The notes beneath the pieces were generated by a model. That model did no database searches. It saw only the letters and a list, made by a program, of their open reading frames with translations, and was not told where the DNA came from. Positions 48,801-61,893 of a stretch of DNA of 64,000 nt are shown one piece after another (positions within the stretch are counted from its first letter, which is position 1; every line of letters starts with the position of its first letter). The stretch is taken from positions 62,001 to 126,000 of the forward strand of contig FJUW01000059.1 of NCBI GenBank assembly GCA_900074885.1, read 5' to 3'. This DNA comes from Rhynchosporium graminicola. Lineage: Eukaryota; Ascomycota; Leotiomycetes; Helotiales; Ploettnerulaceae. A program made the translations under genes and the position numbers.

Positions 48801-50814
48801 TTAGACTAGTTAGTATAAGGAAGCTTTTCAGAGAATTAAGAAAGAATTCATAAAAGAACTAATTCTATATAGTTTCGATAAAGAGAAAGAAAGTATAATA
48901 GAAATAGATACCTCTAATACTTATACTAGCGTAATATACTTATAGCGAGATAACAAAGGATAATTATACCTAGTCGCTTACTTTTCAGAGAAAATATCTC
49001 TAGCCGAATAGAATTATAATATCTATAAGAAAGAACTTATAGCGATTATTAAAGTACTTAAATACTAGAAAATATACTTATAAGGAGCTAAGTTCCTAGT
49101 TATTATCTATATTAATTATATAAATCTCTGAACTTTTATAACTACTAAAGTCTTAGATAATTATCGATTAGCCTAATAGTTAGAGGAACTCGCTTCTTTT
49201 AATCTAGTTATTAAGTATATATAAGGAAAAGATAATATATAAGTAGATACTCTAAGTAGATTACTAAGTTATAAGAATAATAAGATCTATAATAAGATCG
49301 CCTTACTCAGATAGCTAGATAATAGAGATATAGTTACTAATATCCGAGAAGCTACTATAATTAAGTAAGAAATTAAAGGACTTTAGTATAATACCTTAAA
49401 GGAGGCTCAGAAGAAGGATAGAATATCCCTAGATAAGACTAAGGAACCTGTTATAAGGAATATAATTAAAAATAATATTATATAAGATAATAAGAAAATT
49501 TAGCTTCCGCTAAGCTTAATAGAAGTATATATTAAAGAATAATACGAGCTTCCCGCGTATAAATACTAAGGAATACGAAGAACGTATCTAAGGATTTCAA
49601 GAAACTATTAGTTAGAAGGACTCTACTAAATAATTAAAAAAGTACTAGCTAACTATAATACTTATATTAGGAATAAGTCTTCCTAATATATACCTTATAA
49701 GCAGATAATCATAGTACTAATACTACTAATATCTTAGAAATCGATATCATAGGACTTTATAGGGCTATTACTACTATCGAAGGACCTAGTTATAGGAGTT
49801 AGCTATAATATAATACTTATTATTATAGAAAGACTTACTAAGTATATAATCTTAGTACTAATCTTATCTACTCTTATAGCCGAATACCTAATATAAGTAT
49901 ACCTTAAGGAGGTAGTCTCTAAGTATAAAGTACTCGAAGAAATCATATCGGATCGAGATAAGTTATTTATATTAAAGTTCTAGAATACTTTAATAAGGTT
50001 CTTAAGGACTAAATAGAAACTATTAATAGCTTTTTATCCTTAGACTAATAGAGGAAATAAGAGAATAAACTAAGTAGTTAAAGTATACTTACGCTATTAT
50101 ATTAACTATTAATAAAACAATTAGATAGAACTACTACTATTAGTAGAATTTATATATAATAGCTTGATTATAGAAATAATAAAAGTTATATTATTCTTCG
50201 CGAATTATAGTTACGAACTTATCGCTTATAGAGAATCTAACTTAATAATTAAGGATAATAATATAGCTCGTATCTAGGTTAGGAATATCTAGGACTTTTA
50301 TAAGGAACTTATAAGAGAACTCTAGTTTATAGTAGAGAAGAATACGCACTACTATAATAAGAATTATAATTAGGAGCTAACGCTATAAGAGGGAGATAAG
50401 GTTTACTTTCTATAGAAAAATATTAATATATAGAGACTAAGTAATAAGCTAGATTATAAGAAACTTAGATTATTTAAAATCAAACGAGTTAAAAGACCTT
50501 TAAATTATAAACTCTAGCTACTAGCTATAATAAAGAAGATATTCCCGATATTCTATATATCCTTATTAGAAAAAGCACTACTAAAAGTACTACTAGCCCT
50601 AAAGATATATACTAAACTAGTTAACCTACTTATAGAATATAATATAAAGGAACTACTAGACTATTAGTATAAACGAGGTATTATTAGATACTTAGTGAAA
50701 TAGAAGAACTACTTATATTCGGAAAACATATAGGAACTTAAGTTAAGCTTTTATTATCTAGTATTACTAGCTAATTTCTATCGATAAAACCTAGATCTAC
50801 CTAGAGCGAGTTAG

Positions 50815-51400
50815 TAAAGTTAAAAGGAAAGTCGATTATTAGGTCGAACGAGAGGTTGATAAGGATATCGGAACTAGAGAGTTCTGTGCCTATTAACTTA
50901 GTATTATTAAGTACTCTCTCTCTTTCCTATTTCTTCTTTTCTTCCTTTTCTAAAGCTTTAAGAGTATCGAGCTTAGCTATCGAGTTCAGACTAGTAGTAA
51001 TTATCTTTTGCTACTATTCGTATAAGAAACGTTTCTATTTCTTTAACCTTATAATTCGCATATAGAACTTAGCTATAGCTGAATCTTCCTTATCCTCTAA
51101 TTTTTCGATTTAGGAATTAAGACTTTCCTATTCGGAAGCTATAAGTATCCGGTTCCTTATACGAATATCGCAGGATTTATTTAGTTAAGCGTAATAACTA
51201 TATTTAGTTAGTTTAGGATCGCGAGGTAATATATACTCTTTATATTCCGCCTTTTCATATCTAATATATAATACTATAATTTTACTACTTAATTCTATTT
51301 ATCTTTCGAGTATAATATAATCGACTTGTTTAGTTAAGCGTTCGGGGGGTATAATAAAAGAAGGAGATAGCTATAAGTAGTTATTAATATTTCCTTAGGC
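50815..51400 (-). pseudogene. Antisense coiled-coil ORF relic in the Gypsy-2 3' module
   Basis: Read on the minus strand from about 51400, one frame stays open except for TAA/TAG for about 190 codons. It runs through ERLTKQVDYIILER, KEYILPRDPKLTKYSYYA, IEKLEDKEDSAIAKFY and KALEKEEKKK to SSSDILINLSFD near 50850. The heptad-like Lys/Glu/Leu pattern indicates a coiled coil. It faces opposite to gag-pol and lies between the chromodomain and the 3' LTR. Similar Leu/Arg/Glu-rich coiled-coil hypothetical proteins are common in repeat-rich fungal genomes. The plus-strand frame across 50856-51065 is its shadow. No function is known. Confidence 0.65.
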
Positions 51401-51441
51401 GTACTTAAGCGTAGGGACACGCTAAGATAGAAGAGGGATAG

Positions 51442-51915
51442 TATCACGAACTAGTAAAGTTCTTAGCACTAAAACTGTCCTAGCACTAGAATACTAATAA
51501 TACTATCTAGTAGTAAATACTAGACGGGTTTTAGTACTAGAAAAGAGTTAGTACTATTAGAGGAAAGGCACTAATACGGTTATAATATAAACCAGCGAGT
51601 AGTACTATATATCTACTTATATTAAAGTAATAATAGTATTATAGCTATAGGTAATCTAGGATCACGTGATATACTAGACTACTAGACAGGTCGCGAGAGC
51701 TTACGCGCTCTGCAAGATAGTCTTACGTAGCTAGTATAAGGGAACGAAGATTCTATATAAGACTAGCACTTCTGCTATTAGATAAGAGCTTTTTACTTAA
51801 ATTCATATAGTAATTAATACCTGCTTATAACGTCTTAATTCCAATTAAGAACCGAACTTCTTATTTACTTTACTTCATAGCTAATACTAACCGACGAGCC
51901 TATATACCGCGTACC
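51442..51915 (+). repeat. Gypsy-2 3' LTR, left part (interrupted by Gypsy-3)
   Basis: 474 bp here plus 22 bp at 59699-59720 rebuild a full 496-bp LTR ending GGAACGTTATA. The split point carries the GTACC duplication of Gypsy-3. Confidence 0.88.
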
Positions 51916-52184
51916 TGTGACGACAGCTTACCTGAAATGTCATATGAGAAGAAGGATAGATAATAGGGCCTAAGTTCATAGGTATCCCGGCAGAACTAGT
52001 ATCCGACCTGGTATAGTATCGGACTAGTACTAATATATATATATAAGGTGCTTTATACTCTATCTCTCTTCTTCTTCCTTCCTTATCTTTTTGTTTCTTT
52101 CGTAGTAAACTATATAAGATCGCTCTTAGCTTCTCTACTTATTTATTCTTACTTATATACTGCTTTAAGTCTTATATTATTATA
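51916..52184 (+). repeat. Gypsy-3 5' LTR
   Basis: 269 bp, TGTGACGACAGCTTACC...ATTATTATA. Confidence 0.88.
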
Positions 52185-52599
52185 TTAAACAAAAAGATTA
52201 AGATAGCCGGAGATAGCTTATTATAATATCTTACTACTAAGTTAGTTATTCGATAACTACTCGCATATAGCCGAGATACTAGAGATCTCTTAGATAACTA
52301 TAAATTAGGGTTTAATTTAGCTTATCGCAAATAGTATAATAGAGGAGGTTTTCGTTAACGCTCCTTTAATAACTCCCTTAGTATAAAGGAATTATAGATA
52401 GATTTTAAAGAAGATATAATAAATACCCCGGAACTTTAACCTCTATGTATCGCTACCGAAATAGCCCTGATATACTCCTTTTTAAGCTACTATTATAGCT
52501 CTTAACTAATAAACTAGAGACTCCTCTAGTTCTAGGAGAACCTAACGCGATCCTCTCTACTCTACCTCTGAACCTAATCTATTATACTTTTCCTTACTC

Positions 52600-55500
52600 T
52601 AAATATCTCTTACTTTAGAGAATATTAATATCTTATTAAGGAAGTACTAACTAAGAGGGAAAGGAAAATAAAAGCGAAATTCACTAGGAGTATAATCGCT
52701 AAGTACTCCTATTACCGCAGGTGACTCGAACTTGATCTATTCCCTCTTATAACGATTAGTAGACTAAGAGGAAAAGAATAACTCTCTAGAAGATACTATA
52801 GATAGACTAATCTCTATATAAGATAAGTTCCTTATAAGAGTCCCTTATTTATCTTCGACTCTCTTACTAGAATTAATACTATAATCTCTGCGTATTCTAG
52901 AGTTTAATAAGCTAATAAACTCTATTCCGATATATAGTACTAAGAGAGAAGATACTATTTCTAATAAATTATCTCTCTCTCCTAGCGCCGAATTAGTAGA
53001 GTCACGCCTTAGGAAGTCTTATCTTACTAAGAAGATCCTATCCTTAGATAATAGATTAGACTCTACTTTCCTCTAATAGAAAGTATCGATATAAGACTAG
53101 CTAGCTATAAACGCTAACTACTACTTTACGGACTTCTCCTAGCGCGTTCTCGTATAGGAGCTAGTTACTAGATTAGCTAAGGAGTATCTTATGCCTTAGT
53201 ACCTCGCTAACGAGTTTAAGACTAGCGATAAAATAATCTCCTTATTAGAGGAGAACTTTCTTACTAGTTTAAAAGAAGATAACTACTATAACGCTTTTTA
53301 CTACCTGGAAATATAATAATCCGATTATATACGCGAGACCTTCGCCGAGTTTTATAATCGATTTTAAAGCGCTATTATCTAAAGTAAGATTAAAAAGAAA
53401 GAGTAGTTCTTCTATATATAAGATAAGATTATACTATTTTTACGCGCTTTAACTCTTATTATTAAACTAACGTAGAATAAGGACTACGCTTCTATAGTTA
53501 GATCCTTACTTTCTTTTAATACTAAGTGTTATTATAACTCAGAATATACTTATCCCAAGAAAGCTACTACTTAGGTATAATACCGTAAGTCTACTATTAC
53601 TACTGCGACTACTACTAGTTCTACTTCTTACTAGTCCTTAAGCTTAGCTCCTTAATAAACTACTCTTATACTATATATACGTACCTCTACCCCGGTATAA
53701 TCTAGTACTCCTTCCGCGCTAAAACGCCCTACTATCTCGACCGGAGAACTCCTTAGGTATTATAATTATAAATAGCTCGGTTATATTAAGCTAGACTACC
53801 TTAACTTACTTAAGGTTTAATTAATTAACGAAATTCCGGAAGAGGATTAAGTAACTAAGGAAGTAGTAGAAGATATACTTTCTGAATCTGGACTGATACT
53901 AGAGAGAAATAATAAGGCCTAGGTAAAAACTCTTTCCTAGGTTTACGTAAATATAATCTCTTTAATCTGAACTTTAACTCCCTAATAAGAGGTAAGTAAT
54001 TTATATATCTAACTATAGTTAGTATAAATAGGCTAAGAGTCTCTATAAATAGCTTAATCGATACCGGAGCGAATAGTTATCTATTTATTAATTGTATTCT
54101 TACTAGACGACTATTAGAGGCCCTTAGTATTAAAATCGAGCTACTACTTTATTCTATTCTAATACGTAAGTTCTAATAGTTTATCAGAACTTATATTACT
54201 TATTTTATATATTTATACTTTTCTATTAATAGTAGGCGTATTTATAACTACTCTTTTATTCTCCTCGATTTAGGATAATAAGATATAATTATTAGTATTA
54301 AATAGATATAACGATTTCAGGTTAAGCTAGATACACTATAATATAAGATACTATAATAAGAACGCTATCTAGCTACCATCTGATATAATAAGGAGATAAT
54401 TATAACTCTACTACCTTATAAACTTAGTATTAATCGATCTTATTAAATCGATACTAACGCGCGGGACTTAGCTATAAACTAGCTAGACTAACGCCGATTA
54501 TACTAAATAATAGTAATATAATATATTAATATATTATCTTTACCTTTTAACTTATTTCCGCTTATCGCTAAAGAATCCGAACCCTTTTCCGCTCTAACTT
54601 CATCGAGAAAGGTACTTATACTGAAACCTTATTATAAGTACTCCTCTTAACCTCTAAGGATCTAGAAACTAATTCCGATTTATTAAATTAGTAATATAGC
54701 TTTTTACTTTAATATAAAATATAAAGATTCTGAATTATTCTTTACTAGTATCTATAAGATAAACTACCTCTTATAAGACTATCTAAATAGCGACTCTCCT
54801 GAGGATCCTGATACTAAATAACTTATAGCCGAAAAGCTACTGAAATAATACTATACTCTTAAGGAAGCTTTTTCTAAGCGGGATTCTAATATTCTTTTGC
54901 TATATTACTTATACGATTATAAAATTATTCTAGAAGAACTATTACTTAATATATATTCGCTTTTATGTTAGTAATCTATAGATAAACTATAAGTAACTAA
55001 GAAGTACTTTATAGAGAACTTAAATAAAGGATTTATCGAATCTAGCTAAAGTCCCTTTATATTACTTATATTATTTATTAAGAAGGCCGATAGAGGATTA
55101 CGCTTCTATATCAACTATAATAAGCTTAATAAAATCACTCGAAAGGATTCATATCTAATACTTAGAATCGATAAGCTCTTAACTCGTATATCTAAAGTAG
55201 TAATCTTTACTAAACTAGATATCCGGGTAGTATTTAACTATATTTATATAGACCTCGAATCCGAGGAGTATATTACCTTCTGAACTCGCTTCGGATCCTA
55301 TAAATATAAAGTACTACTTTTTAAGCTTTATAATAGACTTAGTATATACTAGCGATATATAAATAATATACTATTAGACTACTTAGATAATTTCTATATA
55401 GCTTACCTAGATAATATTCTTATATACTCGGAAACGCTCTAGGAATATAAGGAATATATTAAATTAGTACTATGATACTTAATAGATATCGGACTCTAAG

Positions 55501-57870
55501 TAGATATTAAGAAAAGCGAATTCCATATTACTCGGACTAAATACCTTAGATATATTATTACTACTAATAGAATCGAGCTAGACCCTAAGAAAGTAGTACT
55601 ATTAGTAGATTAGAAGTACCTCGAAATAGTAATAGCTATAAAATCCTTCTTAGGATTCTATAAGTTCTACTATTAATTTATTCGGAATTTCGGCCTTATT
55701 ACTAAACCTCTCTTAGTACTTACTCGGCCTATAGTACTATAGAATTTCACTAATAATTATAAGAAGTCCTTCGATGATTTATATTAATAGCTACTATCGG
55801 TATAGAAACTATACTATTTCGACTATAAATTATAAACTAAACTAGAAACTAATACCTCTAATAGTATAATAGCTAGAGTTATCTCCTAATTATATAAAGA
55901 TAACTAGTAGTATCTAATTAGATTCTACTCTTATATTCTTAATAGATATGAACTAAACTAGAAGATCTATAATAAGGAGCTATACGCTATTATTAAGTCT
56001 TTCCGGAAATAGAGACCGGAACTTATATCTCTATAACGCTATACTAGCGTATATATAGACTATCGATCCTTAGAATACTTTATAACTATTAAGGTCTTAA
56101 CTAGTAAGTAAGCTAGATAGATAGAATTCCTTTCCGAATTCAACTGTTAAATTATATATACGCTTAGTAAAGATAACGCTAAAGCTAATATTCTTAGCTA
56201 TAAGGAATAAGATCTAAGGATATAGGAATAATAGAAATAAGATAATAGATCTCGGGTTTTATTATCTCTAGACTACTTAGACCTTAAGATTAACGCGGAA
56301 CTAGTAGAGTATTATATTAATTAAATTAGTTATATATACCTAATATTACTAAGGACTAATACGCTACTAGAACTCGTATATAACTCCTTTAATTTAATCG
56401 AGAAACTATACTAATTTAACTAAGAATCGTTCTCTAAGGAACGAAATATATTAAGAGATAGCTATACTATTAATAATAGTTTACTACTTTATAATAGTTA
56501 TCTATATATATAACGCTATACCTTACTATATACTTATTTAATTAGCGAAGTCTACGATTAAGTTTCCTCCGCTTATCTAAACGCTTATAAGACTGCCGAA
56601 ATAATTTCTACTTATTACTACTAGAAAGGACTTATATTAGATATGAAATAGTATACTTATAATTACTACCTCTATTAGTACTCTTATCTGAAATAAACGA
56701 AATAGTAAGAATTCCTCTACTTATTACCGGTACTTAGCTACTTTATATAGTACTTAGCTATAGATTTTAAGAACTTCTCGCCTAATAACTAAGGATTTAA
56801 TAAGATATTAGTATTTATCGACCGCTTAGGGAAAGACTCCGTATCGATACTATACTATTATAATATCAATACCCGTAGAATAGCGATATTATTTATCTAA
56901 TAGATATATTATTTCGGATATACTCTTAAGTTAATTATATCCGACTAAGGAGCTTAGCTAGTCTTATCCTTCTAGTAAGAGTTTTATTATATAATTAAAG
57001 TTAAAGTTAAGCTCTCTACTTCTTTCTACTAGTAAACTAATAGATAAATAGAGATTATAAACTAGTATATTAACTAACGCTTTAGACCTTTCGTTAATTA
57101 CTACTAGAGTAACTAAAGCGAACTACTACTGATAATAGACCGCGCTTAAGTAACTCTACCTTATAATTCTATTAGTATAGTACTATATACCCTTAAATAT
57201 AGTATACTACCGCGGAATAGCTAGGATTAGAAGTAATCTATAGTATTAATACCGTAAGAGAAGCTTAATTATACTAATACTAAATCCTTAGCTAAACGTA
57301 CTAAATCCGCTATCGAGATTATAAAAGCTAATATACTAGCTACTTAGTAGAGGATAAGCGCTATAACTGACCCGAAACGGCGTAATATCGACTAAGAAGT
57401 TAGAGATAAGGTATTTCTCTCTATAAAGAACCTTAAGAATTATTAGCTAAGTAAGAAACTATCTAGCCTCTAAGTAAGATTATACTAAGTCTTAGCTAAG
57501 ATCAGATACTCCTATAAGCTAGATTTACTCCTTAGATCTTCTATATACGATATATTCGCCCTCGAATTACTCTTTAAGGACTCGGATAACCTATTACTAA
57601 GCTAGGAGTTACTAAACCTATCCCCGGAGGTTATCGCTACTTAAGAAGAGTAAGAGTTATAAGATATATTCGCTATATAGCTCCTAAGAGGTAATCTGAA
57701 GTATTAAGTTAGCTAGCTAAGCTACGACCTGGACCTAACTTAATATAACGCTTCTGACTTAATAAGTACTCTATATAAGCTTAGAGACTTCTATACTACT
57801 AACCTAAGTAAACCTAGACCTCCGCGTAAACTAGACTAGTAGATTAAAGCTTAAGAAAATAGAATAGATA
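52600..57870 (+). pseudogene. Gypsy-3 gag and pol relics
   Basis: Gag occupies about 52.6-53.95 kb in one frame, and pol (PR-RT-RH-INT-chromodomain) about 54.0-57.87 kb in another. That is consistent with a programmed frameshift or separate translation. All Gln-to-stop changes are TAG or TAA. The chromodomain-like tail reads LKYQVS...YDLDLTQYNAS. Confidence 0.75.
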
Positions 57871-57969
57871 ATTATAATTACTTAGAGTATAATTAGCTAT
57901 TATAGTTACTAGTATTAGAATTTATTACTAGGGATAATCCCCTGATTATAATTTATAATAACGCTATAT

Positions 57970-59424
57970 CTAAAACTCTACTTCTTTAACTATCTCTACT
58001 TTATTAGCTTTCTCTCCTAAGTTCTTCGGAGCTTCTAGTAATTCTAGAATATCTAGAACCGGAACTACTATATCTAACTCCTTACTTAAATCTACTAATA
58101 TAGCCCTAGTAGTAAACTAAGTATAATAGCTAATCCTATAAGGTTTCTTCTTTAGAGAAAGTCCGAGAGTATCTAGATCTAATACTATCTCTAAACTAGA
58201 AAGCAAATTCCTCTTTCCTCTAGTATTAGATATTATAGCTTTAAATATAGCTTTCTTTATAAATTCCCGTATAATACTATTTAACTCCTTCGTCTACTTT
58301 AACGCTATTTATATTATTAACCTAGATTTCGCCGAATCTATTATTAAAAGATCTAGATCTTATATTATATTAGTATTATACTAGTATCTAAGGATTTAAG
58401 ATCTTAACTTATTATCTTAATAAACTCTAACTCCTTAAATACTTTCTCTATAGTACGCCTTAAAGCTTAAGTCTCTACTAATTATATAATAGTAATCTCT
58501 AACGTAATAGTAGGAGTAGTAGATTTCATAAGATAATAGATCCGATTAATCGCCTTATAAGTAGCTATAATACCGCCCTAATTTAGCTCCGCGTCCTTAG
58601 CTTCGCCGCTAGGAAGTAACTCGAATAAAATAATATACTCCGTATTAATATAGTTAAGTAACTATAACGCGTTAGTATATATACTACGTTCAGGTTCAAG
58701 TAACCTATAGGCTTGCAACTACTCTTTAATACCGAATAATACTTATAAAGCTTAGAGTTAAGCTTATTAAATAAGTATAAGAGTTCTAAAATAAGAGTAT
58801 TATTATATTTTATCTTAAGGAAAGCGCAAATATACTATAGGTAATATATATAATATGCCGCTGAAAGAGTACTAGCAGGAACTAATAAAAGCACTATAGG
58901 AGTTAGCGTTATAGATCTATAAAACTCTTATACTGCACTTAAGGACTATCTCTAAAACTAAGATAAGAAACTTACTTATATTAAGAGAAGAGTTAATTAG
59001 GTCGATTAATATATAAGATTATAGCAGATAGCTATAGTAGTTAGTAACGATACCTACTCTAGAAGCTATATCGTAGTCTAAGGAGAATAAACTTATAAGT
59101 TAAAGTAGTTATCGTAGTTAAAAAGGAAAAGCTCTAATATTAATAAACCCCTTCTTTTATATACCTTACGCTCTACTTAAACTCGACTCCTACTATAAAT
59201 AGATAAAGTAAATACTGCTTACCGCCCGATTTAGAAGCTACGACTAATATAGTACTATTATAGCGACGTAACTAGTCAGAACCTAATAAAGAATTTACTA
59301 CTACTAAAAAGCGGCTAGCGCTTATTACGCGAATATCGACGAAAATAGTTATAATAAAGACTAATTCTAGTATAAACTATAACCTTCCGAGCTTAGGGTT
59401 AAGCTCTTCTTAGGAGGGGAGTAA
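57970..59424 (-). pseudogene. Long antisense ORF relic between Gypsy-3 pol and 3' LTR
   Basis: Translating the minus strand from the 3' LTR boundary gives a frame of about 340 codons interrupted only by TAA/TAG (presumed RIP changes of Gln or Trp). It includes LTLSSEGYSLY, FPFQLRQLL-like sequence, SLDYDIASRVGIVTNYY, NANSYSAFISSC, SGILYILPIVYLRFP, LLEPERSIYTNAL, FELLPSGEAKDAELN and GGIIATYKAINRIYYLMKS. Near 58405 the open frame shifts by one and continues for about 140 codons (IDSAKSRLII, RTKELN-like, GKRNLLSSLEIVLDLDTL, VVPVLDILELLEAPKN) to a stop at 57970. The other frames are poor. Total length is about 480 codons. I recognise no domain. It fills nearly all the space between the chromodomain and the polypurine tract. 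Confidence 0.7.
59412..59421 (+). other. Gypsy-3 polypurine tract
   Basis: AGGAGGGGAG lies 3 bp before the 3' LTR and resisted RIP. Confidence 0.7.
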
Positions 59425-59693
59425 TATAACGATAGCTCACCTGAAATATTATATAAGAAGAAGGATAGATAATAGGGCCTAAGTTCACAGGTATCCGGGC
59501 AGAACTAGTATCCGACCCGGTATAGTATCGGACTAGTACCGGCATATATATATAAGGTGCCTTACACTCTATCTCTCTTCTTCTTCCTTCCTTATCTTTT
59601 TGTTTCCTTCGTAGTAGACTATATAAGATCGCTCTTAGCCTCCCTACTCGTTTATTCTTGCTTATATACCGCCTTAAGTCTTGTGTCGTTATA
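59425..59693 (+). repeat. Gypsy-3 3' LTR
   Basis: 269 bp, TATAACGATAGCTCACC...TGTGTCGTTATA. TG..CA ends changed to TA..TA. Confidence 0.88.
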
Positions 59694-61893
59694 GTACCAG
59701 TCAGAACCAGGAACGTTATATTACTTCCGGCAAGAACGATAATAGTATAGAGAAGTCTAACTTAGAAGTAACTCTACTAAGCCTAATTAAACATATTACT
59801 AATAAAGCAAGAGCTAATGAATCGACTGGAAAGATAGCAGGATAAGTCTTATATAATAATAAGTCTATACTTAATTCTAAGAAAGGGAGCAGCAGAGAAG
59901 CTACTAAGCCGGCTAGCAAGGAAGCTAGGCCGACTTATAAGCACTATAAATAGACGTCGCTAAAGTATACTCTAGAGAACTGTTTTATTATTAATAAGCA
60001 GAAGAAGAAGGAGTTTAAGAAGAAGTCTAGAAAGAGATAGATCCCGTATACCGAATAGCTAAAGAAGAAGGAGAGAGAGAGTAAGACTAATAAGACTAAT
60101 AAGAAGAAGACTAGTAGTAGAAAGAAGAAGAAGAAGAATAACGATCCCGATAATAGTAGTATCTTCGGCGTAGCCCTTTTACTATATTTCCCTACTATTA
60201 CAGCTTCTATAGCTATATTCTCTTACTATAATAAGTCACGATAGCTCTTCGATACCGGCGCTACGAAGCATATATCTAATAACCTTTCCAAGTTTATCTT
60301 ATATACGCTAAGAGACGATTTATAATATATACTCACTATTAATAAGCTATTATACTCTACCGGGATTAGAAGTTATACGATTAAAGCGCTAAAGACCGAT
60401 AGTACAGTACGTATATTAGAGTATTATAATATACTATATATCCCGCAGTCTCTAGTCTACTTATACTCCGGTTCTAAATTGAATAAATTAGAAGGTTATT
60501 TATATAGTTCTATTCTCTATACGTCTAAGGAGAAGAAGATCTATATAATTAACGAAGATCTATTTATTATTAAAGAGACCTCCGGCGCAGGGTACGCTAG
60601 CCTTCCGGGTTTAAGCTTACCTGCAGCAGTAGAGTAAGCTATAGTCGATATAGAGCTTTAGTATAGACGTATATATCACGCTAGCTTTAACGTAGTATAA
60701 CGCACTTAATCTATAGTTACTAGTATGAAGTTTATAGAGCTTAAGACTAGTAGAACTCGCCTTTATATACTATATGAGAAAGGCCGATCTATTCGGAAGG
60801 TTAATAAGATATCAGTATATGCCCGACTTACTATATCAATAGATGAAATCCATATAGATATAATATACCTTAAACCTAAGGGTCTAAATAGTTACTCTTA
60901 CGCCTCTATCTTCTTATGCGCTTATTCGACTAGAAAGTAGGCCTTTACTTACGCTAAGAAGTCGGATATGTATCTAGCTAATCAAAAGCTAATTAAGTTA
61001 GCTGAAATATAGTATTACTATAAAATTAAGATATAGAGATATAATAGAAATAAGAAGTACTCTCTCTCTTAGATAAAGGAGCTTACTAATCACCTTAGAA
61101 TAGTACTAGAGGAGTCTATTCCGTATACTCTAGAGTAAGATAAAAGAGCTAAACGCTCTATATATACGATTATCGAGAAAGTCTATATAGTTATAGTAGA
61201 TCAGAATATACTTGACTATATATAGCCGGAAATTCTACTCGCATATATATATATCGCTAACCTTACTTTTACTTCTAGAGTAGAAGGGAAGACTCCTTTT
61301 AAGTACTTCTAGGACGATATTAAGCTAAGGGTGAACTATACTCCCTCTATTAAGTATCTCTATATATTAGGATATCCTGTTTTTATACTAATTAATAAGG
61401 AGAAGAGAGTCTAGAGCTATAAGGTAGCTCCTAGAGCTGAAAAGGGTATTCTAGTAGGATTTAAAAGTTATAATATCTATAGATACCTAGTTAATAAGGT
61501 AGTTTATATCTCTTATCTACGATTTAATAAAGATAGCTTAGTTATAGAACCTCACGAAGAAGACGCTATAATAGTACTTTAAACTAGAGGTAATTCTATT
61601 GATAATTTAAGTTAAAATCAAGACGTCGAGGTTACTAGTGCTACTACTCCTAGTATAAGTATTATAAGCTAAGACGAGAATTCCGAAGTCGAAATCGATA
61701 GTACAGAAGATACTAAGTCTATAGTTATAGATAAAGTTCTAGTACTAGAAGTCGATATCTCGGAGTAAGTTATTATATAAAAGAAGTATAGAAGACTTTA
61801 GGGATCTAAGAACTATATACTAATATATATTCCTAGGGCTATATGTTCAGGCCGGAACGCAGATCCGACTCTAAATTCGACGCCTAAGGTAAC

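Larger units (their letters stand above)
51916..59693 (+). mobile_element. Gypsy-3: second Ty3/Gypsy chromovirus family, inserted in the Gypsy-2 3' LTR
   Basis: 7,778 bp with 269-bp LTRs and the duplication GTACC (51911-51915 and 59694-59698). Gag spans about 52.6-53.9 kb, and its zinc knuckle near 53758 shows Cys changed to Tyr (YYNYKQLGYIKLDY). Protease DTGAN (54060-54074), RT YLDN (55404-55415), integrase (about 56.6-57.1 kb, with AIDFKNF and ISDQGAQ-type Asp motifs) and chromodomain (about 57.65-57.86 kb) share one frame, different from the gag frame. Unusually, 1.5 kb lies between the chromodomain and the 3' LTR and carries a long antisense coding relic. RIP-type stops throughout. Confidence 0.9.
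39611..59720 (+). mobile_element. Gypsy-2: chromovirus of the Gypsy-1 family, split by Copia-2 and Gypsy-3
   Basis: Flanked by the 5-bp duplication TTACT (39606-39610 and 59721-59725) within Copia-1 gag. Its own sequence is 39611-40291, 45870-51915 and 59699-59720. The order is 5' LTR, gag (45.9-46.8 kb), protease with an intact DSGA motif at 47437-47448, RT with YLDN at 48460-48471 in the same frame, RNase H, integrase (49.5-50.3 kb) and chromodomain (about 50.64-50.78 kb). Between the chromodomain and the 3' LTR lies an antisense coiled-coil frame instead of the pol extension seen in Gypsy-1. Its LTR differs enough from Gypsy-1 to be a separate subfamily. Full of TAG/TAA stops and inactive. 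Confidence 0.88.
31704..61893 (+). mobile_element. Copia-1: outermost, fragmented Ty1/Copia retrotransposon (oldest layer)
   Basis: The left part is 31704-32295 (LTR, primer site, leader and start of gag). The element resumes at 38922-39610 (gag) and again at 59726-61893 (gag end, zinc-knuckle region, protease, integrase), and is broken off by Gypsy-4. Joining the pieces follows the order of the intact relative Copia-2 exactly. The protease motif FDTGA is still readable at about 60248-60262, and a 71-codon stretch of integrase (60725-60940) is free of stops by chance. RT and RNase H would lie beyond the window, after Gypsy-4. Compared with Copia-2, most differences are C-to-T or G-to-A, so it is the more heavily RIP-mutated and older copy. 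It is non-functional. Confidence 0.85.

Noticed and set aside
50856..51065. 69-codon plus-strand Ser/Phe/Leu-rich frame in Gypsy-2
   Set aside because: Reverse reading of the coiled-coil antisense ORF; the minus-strand translation is far more protein-like.
59716..59919. 67-codon minus-strand hydrophobic frame
   Set aside because: Spans the Gypsy-2/Copia-1 junction and is antisense to Copia-1 gag; it is open by chance in RIP-altered DNA.
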